Shown here: piece by piece, positions 55,574-64,000 of the stretch | Layout of the letters: every line of letters begins with the position of its first letter | Numbering within the stretch: the first letter of the stretch is position 1 | NCBI GenBank assembly: GCA_015178975.1 | Contig: WHVD01000009.1 | Coordinates: 1,178,001 to 1,242,000 of the forward strand | DNA: 64,000 nt | Source of the DNA: Hysterangium stoloniferum | Taxonomy: Eukaryota > Basidiomycota > Agaricomycetes > Hysterangiales > Hysterangiaceae | Direction: 5' to 3' | The notes under the pieces: generated by a model | Told to the model about the DNA's origin: nothing | What the model saw: only the letters and a program-made list of their open reading frames with translations | Databases searched by the model: none | Position numbers and translations under genes: made by a program

Positions 55574-57345
55574 TGTGGGGCACACCCGAAACTTGGACTT
55601 TCTTCTGACCTTATTGTAGTATAACAATATTTGAACCATGACAGCCAGAGGTTGGAGCCAGATGAACAAAAGTAGTTACACCAGCTTCTTTTCCTGCCAG
55701 TGTGCATTTGGCTGGCAGCTCATCCTGTGTTGTTTATAAAATTGGACCCTGTTAGAAGTTGTCCACCTATTTCATTTACACAGATATTATGATCTGAGCG
55801 ACTTCAATTATGTCATGTTTTCCCTTTTCTTCCATATTTTTTGCTATCCATATTTTCCACATTCTCACAACCCATACACATGTTGGAATTTGTGGTTCAG
55901 AACATTATGTACCCACATGTATCCATAATAGTCCCTATCCATGTCTGTGACTCTGTCCAGTATGTGGTCGTCTGAGTTCAGTTACTTCTGGTAACCAGTC
56001 TGTGTCTGTGTCTGAGTGGTGGTCTATTCGTCCACTAGGGTCACTATTCTGTGCCCTGATCCCCCTTTCATTTATCATTCTAACAACACATTATCGCTAT
56101 ATCTTTGCCAATGTGAGGTATTAATATATGTTGACTTTTACAAGAGGGACAATAATGAACCCAAGTGTTAGTAATCCCAGTTGCTATGCAACTCCAACTG
56201 CTCGCTTTGCTTTCAAATTCAACAATATACACACTCAGCGCAAATATACATTAGTTGCAAATACTCTCTAATAATACATTAATTATAATAAATAAACTGA
56301 AAAAGGAAAAAGCTTTGAAGTATGTACAAAGCTGGTTTGTTCTCTTTATCTGAGGATTTCCGTGCATATCGACAAGCTTCGAACTTTGAAACAATACCTT
56401 GTGTTCATGCAAACATCAGTGAGAGAACTTTTTCTTTCCATGCTTCTACCGACGTACCGAGTGGTACCACCGAGTTGGGCTCCGCCATCCTCCGGCTCTT
56501 TCACTTTTAATTCTTTTTATTAAAAAGGAAATAGAATGGGCTATACTTCCATTAAGAGTGAAGACAGAAAGCGGAGGACTAAGAACGCTTATGATGAAAC
56601 CTGAAAAAAGTAATTATGTCAGCTTCTCTTTCCTGCCAATGTGCATTTGGCTGGAAGCCCACTCTCTGTTAATTATAAAATTGGACCTTGCTAGAACTCG
56701 CCTACCTATTTCATTTATACGGACATCAAGTTCTGAGCGACTTCAATTATGTCATGTTTTCAGTAAAATCTTTAAACCCGTTTTTTTGCATATTTATCAC
56801 TATGCATATTTTCCATATTATCACGACCCATATTACTCACATTATCACTACCCATATCTCTCACATTATCACTATGCCTATCCCCCGTCACAATCTGCAC
56901 CCCTCCCCTTTCTGTCCAGTAGTCCACTGGTAGATTATTCCCTGGAATATACTTGCATCCCAAACAGACAAACCACATTCGTACAAGTACTGTTGGATCC
57001 CTATGACTCACGTTATACGTAACATTGACAATGAGCGAAGAAACTGCAACATACCAATGAGAGATGACAATTACCTGGCTCCCGTTCACGCGCAACTGCA
57101 TTTCCTTGCGTTGCTTCTGATAGATGCATGTGGTATCGCCCTCTTCAGAAAAAGCTTATTGTCGGTAAGAGTCCATTATTTTAACTCAGATACAATGTAG
57201 ATGAGCTATAAACCTCAATTTATCGTGGTTTGTACGATCTAAGTAGAGCGTAGTTCACTTTCCAGTAGTCTTAATGGGGAAATTGAGGGAAAGCACCGCC
57301 GTTGCCCCTAGTGTCCTGACCATACAAGTTCCCACCCCACTACGA
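55574..57345. repeat. Block X, copy 2
   Basis: Closely similar to 2216-3760. It begins exactly where the Tc1/mariner nest ends, so it is the continuation of the G1-4 upstream region. It contains the G1 relic (56270-56530) and a short solo LTR (55881-56085). No convincing gene. Confidence 0.65.
55881..56085. mobile_element. LTR-G solo LTR, copy 2 (fossil)
   Basis: A 205-bp TGTTGGAATTTG...ATTCTAACA unit flanked by ACACA (55876-55880 and 56086-56090). The empty site is preserved in block X copy 1 near 2459 (CATACACATTATCGC). Confidence 0.9.
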
Positions 57346-58760
57346 GCCGTCGTATGGGCAGACGCTGGGCATGTTTTCCGCCACCAGCAGGGAGGATAGG
57401 CCGGAAGACAATGGCTCGGGGTGGCATTAGACCGCCGAAAAGGAACGCTGGTAAGTACAGCGGGAATGGGAGATGGGGATAACGAGTTGATTTTACGTTC
57501 TTTACAGACTTTTCATCCCCTCTATCCTCTTTCGTTATTCTTGATCTCAAATCTAATGAAATACCATTCATGCGCTGCTTGGCTTTCCTGTAAAGAAAAC
57601 GTATCGAAGCGACGCATTAGTCGACCCAATTATAGCCAACAGATGAAGAAAAAAAGCATCAATCGATTCTACAACCTACTTATAGGCACTGCCACCAAGG
57701 TCAATGTCTTTCCCGTATTCATCTTCACGACAACTTTCACACCAAGGTTTCTAAGGTGACACATGCCCTCTTTCCATTCATCGAATGATTGATTGGTCCA
57801 CACCGGACTGTCGTTGTGGCCTGCAGCGTGTGCTCCCCACTGGAAGGAAAAGACGTTCTGGGTCCAACTTTTTACGCAGTCGAAACCAGCTCAAATACTG
57901 GGTCTGATGGGGAAACGAAAGGAAAAGGTGTAGAAGTAGATTCGAAACAGCAGGAAGCCGCAACAGTCTTCTTACAACAAACGTCTACGGTAGGAGCGGC
58001 CCTTCTAACACTGGTCTCATTATTGGTAGGCTTATCGGACGACGACGTCCTATTCTCCCGCTCTCCCAATCTCGCCAAACACAAACTTGTCCGTTCAAAG
58101 TCCGCGACGATGTCCATTTCCACGAACATCGTCGAGCAATCGCTGACGAAGTGTTGCTTGCGAGCTAACTGATCGAGATTGTACGTCGAGGCATTAAAAC
58201 AGGCCGGATCGGATGTAACGCCATAGGTGGCGGCGGCGTGAACAATTGTCGATGGGACTTATTCTTTTGGCGGTGGAGGACTGGGTGCCGGATCCTGTTG
58301 CGGATGCCTGTGACCCCGTTGAACAGAAGTGGCGAGCGGGAGAGATTCTGGCTGTCGACATCCATGGACGGTTGCGGCAACAATGATGCTTGCACCTTTC
58401 TGCTTCCTTTTTCTCCTTCTCTGTGCATTTTGCGGTTGTCTGCCACCACGGCAGTGAGCTGGAAACCTTTCCTGACGCTGTTCCTGTAGACATGTTAGGA
58501 AGATTAGGAAAACCAACGCATCTCATGAGTTTTTGGGTATGACTGGGTCGGCGCTGTTGGACATGTTGAAGTGACGAGCGAGAGAGCGTCCGGTCGTCGA
58601 CATCGATGGCCTACTGCAGCAACTGTGATGCTTCCTCTAGATATTTAAAGTAAATGGTGTACCTGTACCCTCTTGTCTCTTGTTACATCTGTTCAATCTC
58701 TTTCTTATTCTCCTTCTCTGGACTTTACGCGGGTTTCGACGAGACACTGCTTAAACGAAA
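57346..58760 (-). pseudogene. F2 block, copy 4, with its downstream part
   Basis: 57870-58260 holds the conserved minus-strand stretch EMDIVADFERTSLCLARLGE, followed by Ser/Thr-rich sequence ending FESTSTPFPFVSPSD. 58449-58165 contains QPSMDVDSQNLSRSPLLFNG. A separate minus-strand frame at 57571-57308 (LDLRSRITKED, PAFLFGGLMPP) recurs at 63051-62791. The order matches 62720-64000. Exons could not be linked with confidence and the product is unknown. No counterpart is present at the equivalent place in the first unit (near 3760). Confidence 0.4.
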
Positions 58761-59320
58761 GAGTTACTAATACGTTGTCAACTATGAGCAGGTGCCGTGA
58801 CTGCGAGAATTTTCGATATTGTCTTGTTTGGTAGTCATGGTGCAGCGTTTGGCAAGGCTTAGGCTTTGGGCATAGTCTCGACTCGTCAACATACCTTTCC
58901 GAAGGCGACGCGCGATAAGACTTGCCAAACTACAGAAATAAAGAAAAAATGCTAGTCATTTGCAACAGCATGAATTCAACTCGTCAACCAAAACGCAAAT
59001 CCTATGGCGCTGACTGCCTATCGGCAGGGAACTGGTGGCTGCCAGCGTCTGCGCAGAACTTAGCCGACAGCCTGCACAGGCTTGCTCATGCTGCGTGGCA
59101 GGCTGTATGACCCTTCTATACAGAGCGCGGTCAGCCTGATGCCTGAATGCACCAGACACAATCAGGCGGCTGGCTCAGGACTTGAGCAGCCGGATCGGGT
59201 AAGCCGGCAAATAGTTTGGTCTGTCGCTTTGATCAGGATTTTCCGTTTTTTCCGACACTTTACCTAGCCATACTTTCAAGTTTCTCCGCATACTCGGCCA
59301 GCCCTCCATGCGGACCTTTG
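58760..59320 (+). repeat. Block R, copy 5
   Basis: A-box-like TGGTGCAGCG and B-box-like TCTCGACTCG lie at about 58838-58887, followed by the block R body (TGAATTCAACTCGTCAACC at about 58970). The promoter boxes are slightly more degenerate than in copies 1-3. Confidence 0.45.
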
Positions 59321-59765
59321 TTAGATTTAGTGACTCGGCACATTAGCTACGTACGTTGTGTACCACTGAGGGTCCATAGTTAACTCCAGTGAAACTTCGT
59401 TCGCTCGTTCGTGTCCGTGCCTAAGCTCCTGCATTCCAGTGCTTTACATCCACCTCATTTTTGCATTCTAAAAACAATTTGGGTATGTATTCTTTTTTTT
59501 TTTTTTTTAAGTGATAGATTGTTGTATAATATTTTTTGAATTTGAAAAGTTTAATTCCCCAACAGTGGATTATCTAAGTGTGCTGTGGGAGAACATGTGC
59601 AAGAAGAGAAGAATTGAAGTTATAGGAATGGCAATCTCTTTCTTAAATTAAAGATTGTGGAGATCATCCTTCAGATATCATTCTTTGCGTCACTCTTCGA
59701 AGAATCTTAAGCTAGGTCGAACATCATTGAGGTAAGGATTAAATACATTAATCGTATGGAATACT
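59321..59765. repeat. Conserved 3' flank of G1-5
   Basis: It matches the flank of G1-2 (4290-4739). It includes a T-rich run near 59490 and AAGTGATAGATTGTTG. It probably contains the G1-5 3' UTR. Confidence 0.55.
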
Positions 59766-61674
59766 CTAGTCATACGCCCCTCCGTGCTTCTTCAAGAGGG
59801 ATAAGTAGTTTGTGTTAGAACTTGCTGAGACCCCGACAAATGGAGTCGCAAGCAGACAGAGGAGCGAATGAATGTCGTACATCAAAACCCTCAAGAGCGT
59901 GGCCAATCCCTTCTCCCCAGGCATGTAGATAATTCTCTCAGAAAAGTGCAGGAAATCATGGAGAGCAGGGATTGGGCTATCCTCTCGCACTGCCGTACAG
60001 GCAATTTCGGGTTCTGGAGATTGTGAAATCAATGACGATGAGCCCCTTATTAGTATCGAGGCGCCATCAAACAATGAAGCGGTTGGTTTTGGGTTCTGAA
60101 TTAGCATTCTGATTGCCGAATCATTTTGAGATGCCAGGTCCGCGATGGTGTAACTGTGGACTCACTGCAGCAGTTTAACCCCGATGGAAACTATAACATT
60201 AATTCGATCAATGTTTTCTCCCAGCAATGTGACATCCTTAAATAATGCATCGAGTTCATTTGCAATGCATTTGTAAGCCATGTAGCGAGAAGGGTCGGCA
60301 CACGCAAATGAATCGATCTTGGTCTGTAAAACGTCAAGCGTGATATCCAATAGAGTTCCATAAATGCTGCGGATCCAAGTATCCTGTGTGAAACAGCAGG
60401 AGAAAATCGATATGTGGTGGCGAATCAATTCCATGTGTCCAGGTTGGTTTCGATCGTATCTGCATATTTCTCATTTCAGCCATTCTCCAAAAAGAGAAAC
60501 GGTAAAACTTACGACCTTATCCAGAATTTGAAATAGTTTTCAATCGCATTGAGATCCTCACGTGAGAGGCCCCGTGCGTCATGCACTTTCTTGATAATGG
60601 TGGAGAAACTGTCAGTAATAATAGAATAAGCTAAAGTGGTGAGGGTGGTAGCCGATGGGGTACAGAGATATTCGCCAAGAAGTGATATGAATTTCGAGGC
60701 GACAGCATAGCAGTCACCAGGAAGTTGCGACCGGACCAGGGCAGTGTAGAGCATAGGAACCATTTTGGCTGGCGCATCCTCAGTATCCACCATGAAATCG
60801 ATTACATGCGCCATCTCGACTATGACTCTGCCGATCTTCGCTTCTTCGCTAGTACCAAACCGGGATGTAAAGGCGCTATAGGTCTTCATGAGAAGGCATT
60901 TCGCCCGATATCGGATGTTACGCGGGTAAGATGGTCTTCATTGAAATGATTTCAGCATGCAATGAATGGCCTTCATCAGAGGCGAACACACCTCAAGAGA
61001 TCCACCCCCTCTTGAACTATGATACTCAATTGCCGCACAGTTAGCTGTTTGTTAAGGAGTCTAGTCGTCGTCGTTTCTTCGAGCGTGTACATCAGCCTTC
61101 GGGCAACTCTTTGGTACTTGGTCACACGTCGTGTGTATAAAAAGCACTTGCCAACCACAATGGACATCTTGATGCTGTACAGTAGCTTCGTCCCGGTCCG
61201 CTCCATTGTCCGACCACAAAGGTAACAGGGGCCGACTTCGACTTCCGTTGGCATATGAATAACGGGCTTCGTCCACGCAACAATGGCATCTCTCTCAATA
61301 TCGGACATGCCTTGCTCAATTCCTGGACCCGGCAAGCCTCGCGGTGGTTCTTCGCAAGTTGCAAAATCACGGCACTAAACGGAAAAAAAGTCCGACACAT
61401 GGTAGTCGATCCTGGAAACAAACTATTAACATACCTGCTGCTGAACCCATGAATCAAGTTTGTCCTTGCTGATCAATTTATGGTCGTCATGACCTGGACT
61501 GTAGGAACAGAGGCCATGACCCTCTACATTACACGCCCATTGTATCTGGACTATACCCCGAAACTGATTTTCGAGGAATTGGATCATTTGAGATTCCAAG
61601 GAAGCAGGTGACATTAATGGGGGTAACTCTTCGACATTGTCGGGATAATTGGGTACTACCTCGTGGTCAGACAT
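59766..61674 (-). CDS. G1-5, intact five-exon gene of unknown function, 540 aa
   Basis: Exons are 61674-61435, 61374-60992, 60875-60513, 60459-60166 and 60108-59766. They total 1623 bp and stay in frame at every junction. All four introns are GT-AG (60, 116, 53 and 57 bp; donors GTATGT, GTGTGT, GTAAGT, GTGAGT). Residues C48, H53, C56 and H65 form a possible zinc site, then W76, C81 and C87; CYLC lies at 130-133. Exon 3 contains MAHVIDFMVDTEDAPAKM and exon 4 SIYGTLLDITLDVLQ. No signal peptide or membrane span is seen. Intron 2 differs from G1-4: its donor is GT rather than GC and its acceptor lies about 26 bp further downstream. I know no matching family. It is close to the pseudogene G1-2. 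Confidence 0.82.
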
Positions 61675-62254
61675 GGGGAACGTGAGGTATAGACAAGAGG
61701 CGTGTCACAAGAATGGAAAAGAGAACCGTTCACATGAGGCTTCTTCTATATTTGTGAGACACCGCTTTGAATGCAGTTCAAATTGCCAAATAACACTGGT
61801 CTACGAAGCCACTGGAAAAGGCCCCACATCCAAAGTTAAGGCTTAAGCCCCGAGAGTCACAAATATTATATGATAGCGTTATGACAATTGTAAATTCAGA
61901 AAATAATACATTAATTATAGTGAATAAACTGAAAACGAAAAAAGCTGTGAAGTATGTACAAAACGGGTCTGTTCTCTTTATCTGAAGATTTCCGTGCATA
62001 TCGACAAGGGATTTTATACTTCGTGTTCATGGACACGTCAGTGAGAGAACCTTTTCTTTCTATCCTTCTGCCGACGTAAGGCAAAGTTCCCGAGTGGTGC
62101 AGACGAGTTGTGAACCGTCCGGATTTCTCCTCTATATCGTATATGGAACTTTCCAACACAATGGACATCTTAGTGTCATACACTAACTGACAAAACTGAA
62201 ACGAGCGCAGACAATGCCCGAACTAATCTAGAGTTCATCATTACAATAGACAGA
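61675..62254 (-). repeat. Upstream flank of G1-5 with relic of G1 exon-2 tail
   Basis: It matches 6619-7130. Minus-strand 62183-61911 reads GTLPYVGRRIERKGSLTDVS, the relic tail seen upstream of the other G1 copies. The native promoter should be here; no box was convincingly identified. Confidence 0.5.
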
Positions 62255-62720
62255 TACTATAGAGGTACTGTCGGAAAGAGACAATGGCTTGATTTGCGGT
62301 TCTTGTACGGGGAGATTTTGCGCTGTGGCTTTTTTTTTCATTTTCAGCCCGGGTCGTAGCTAAACAATATTGCTGTGCCCTCCTGCATTGTCCAGTAAGT
62401 AAAACGAAGAGAAGAAATGAATCATTAGCCAACCAAATCAAAGACGAATCATGAAGACAAAACATCTATCGACTTGATGCACTTACTTGTGAGCTCCGAA
62501 ATCAAGCTCGGCCTCTTCCACTTTACTTCATTTCCTTCCCATCCATGTTCAATTTCCTCTCTCTTCTCACGCTCGTCGCATTATGAGTAGGCTCCATCTT
62601 GGACGACGTCTTCTCAGACCAAACGATTCATTTGTCAACTCAACCCAAGAACCGTCCTTCATCACCTTTGTAAACACTGCAGTCATCATAAATCGGTGTT
62701 GATGGTGGTTGCTTTTGGGG
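62255..62720 (-). pseudogene. F2 block, copy 5 (partial)
   Basis: It matches 7300-7620 and includes the TTTTCAG-type boundary and the intron-like stretch between a GTAAGT-like donor (about 62487) and the acceptor (about 62389). The DFERTSVGLARLGE part is missing. Probably a truncated copy. Confidence 0.35.
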
Positions 62721-64000
62721 GCGCTTAGAGGTAAGGCTGTCATTGCCCCTAGTGTCCTAACCATATATGTTCCCACCCTACTATGAGCCGTCACATGGAG
62801 ATACATCGTGCATGTTTCGGTTCCCAGGAGGAGGATAAGACGGAAGGCAATGGCCTAGGGGGTGGCATTAGACCGGCAAAAAGTACAGTGGAAAGCACAA
62901 CGGGAATTGGAGATAAGGATAACTGGTTCATTTTATGTTCTTGTATAGACTTTTCATGTTCTCTGTCTTTGTTTGCTATTCTTGACCTCAAATCTAACCA
63001 AAAGACTGGTTGTGCTGTAAAGAAGACGAAGCGAAGCGACGCGTTAATCAACCCAATTCAAGCCAAAAGATGAAAAAACAAGCATCAATCGATTATAGGT
63101 ACTGTCATCACGCCCAACGTCTTTCCCGTAGAATTCATCTACTCGACAGCATTCGCACCACGATTTTCTACGGCAACAGACGCCCTCTTTCCACTCATCC
63201 AATTACTGATTGGTCCGGACGGTCCATGTGGCCTGCAGCGGGTGTTCGCGACTGGAATTAAAAGAAAGTCTGGGTCCCGCTTTCTATGCGCAGTGAAACC
63301 AACTGATGAGGGTCCTAGCCGACAATGTGAAAATACTGTGTGTGATGGGGGAGACGAAAGGAAAAGGTGCAGAAGTAGATTCAAAACCGCAGGAAGGTAG
63401 AGTAGGCAGTGCAGTGGGGCGAAAAGGGACAATGGGTTGATTTCCAGTTCTTGTACAGGCACCTTTTGCACTTCAACTTTTTCATTTCATTTTTGGAGCC
63501 CGGATCGTAGCGAAACGATATCGTTATGATGTCTGTAATTGACCTGTAAATAAAACGAAGCGAAGAAGATAAGCATTAGTCAACCCAATTAATGCCAAAC
63601 GGTGAAGAAAACATCTAGCGATTTGACACACCTACTTTGAAATCAAACTCAGCGTCTTCCACTTGGGCTTCATTTCCGTCCCATCCACATTCATTGTTTT
63701 CTCTCAGACTTCCCTTTCTCATCAACAGTCTTCGTACAACCAACGTCCACGGGAGTAATGGCCCTTCTCACACTGGTCGCATTATTGATAGACTTATAGG
63801 ACGACGTCGTCCTACTCTCCCACTCTCCCAATCTCGCCAAACCCAAACTTGTCCGTTCAAAGTCCACCACGATGTCTATTTCCACGAGCCTCATCGAAGA
63901 ATCGCCTACTCAGTGTTCCTTGTGAGCTAACTGATCGAGATTGTACGTCGAGGCATTACAACAGGCTGGATCGGATGTAACGGCGTACGTGGTGGCGGCG
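62721..64000 (-). pseudogene. F2 block, copy 6, running off the window
   Basis: It corresponds to 57270-58230. Minus-strand 63051-62791 reads WLDLRSRIANKDREHE. 63471-63139 contains Ser/Pro-rich sequence, and 63894-63691 reads EIDIVVDFERTSLGLARLGEWE. The upstream exons would lie beyond 64000. A stop interrupts the frame just before the DIVVDFE stretch (near 63910), so the copy may be broken. Confidence 0.4.

Overview
The window looks like a transposon-rich, gene-poor chromosome segment of a filamentous fungus. The evidence is short GT-AG introns (about 53-120 bp), Ty3/gypsy elements with chromodomains, a fungal-type Tc1/mariner-like transposase, and strong decay at CpG sites confined to certain mobile elements, which suggests cytosine methylation. 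A truffle-like Pezizomycete would fit, but the species cannot be fixed from the sequence. No conserved housekeeping gene was recognised.

Two things dominate. The first is a dispersed, unrecognised host gene family, here called G1. It has five exons, is always on the minus strand when complete, and encodes about 540-549 aa. There are five main copies: G1-1 (1-1262, cut by the window edge), G1-2 (4740-6618), G1-3 (19891-21861), G1-4 (28404-30314) and G1-5 (59766-61674). There are also an inverted fragment (11458-12226) and diverged relics. G1-4 and G1-5 stay in frame across all four introns and look whole; G1-2 and G1-3 are pseudogenes. G1 copies travel with other repeated blocks: a second unresolved gene-like family (F2), a block X, and a block R with tRNA-like Pol III promoter boxes. 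The order G1-X-R-G1-F2 at 0-8 kb recurs at 28-30.8 plus 55.6-62.6 kb. Between 9.8 and 17.7 kb these blocks sit in alternating orientation, with at least four fold-back (inverted) duplications.

The second is a nest of mobile elements at 30772-55571. A roughly 3.2 kb Tc1/mariner-like DNA transposon, flanked by TA and carrying imperfect terminal inverted repeats, entered the region just upstream of G1-4. It was later hit by: an old, decayed Ty3/gypsy (Gyp-A, 31005-41076, minus strand); a younger, nearly whole Ty3/gypsy (Gyp-C, 41818-49307); a solo LTR (LTR-D, 50677-51399); and a solo LTR of the Gyp-A family (51934-55187). Gyp-A itself carries two solo LTR-B copies and one solo LTR-F. The Gyp-A-type solo LTR carries a 2.4 kb insert with a 19-bp GC-rich minisatellite. 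Nearly every layer has a target-site duplication readable in the sequence.

Outside the nest lie a very young Ty1/copia element with identical LTRs (21962-25485), three copies of a decayed Ty3/gypsy 3' fragment (Gyp-H), and two short solo LTRs (LTR-G) whose empty sites are present in paralogous blocks. All LTR elements are treated as fossils.

The observations most worth a second look are: the intact G1 family and its alternative intron-2 boundaries; a potentially structured motif shared by four otherwise dissimilar LTR families; an antisense gene-like segment between pol and the 3' LTR in two gypsy families; CpG-decay stratigraphy in the nest; and the fold-back cluster at 9.8-17.7 kb.
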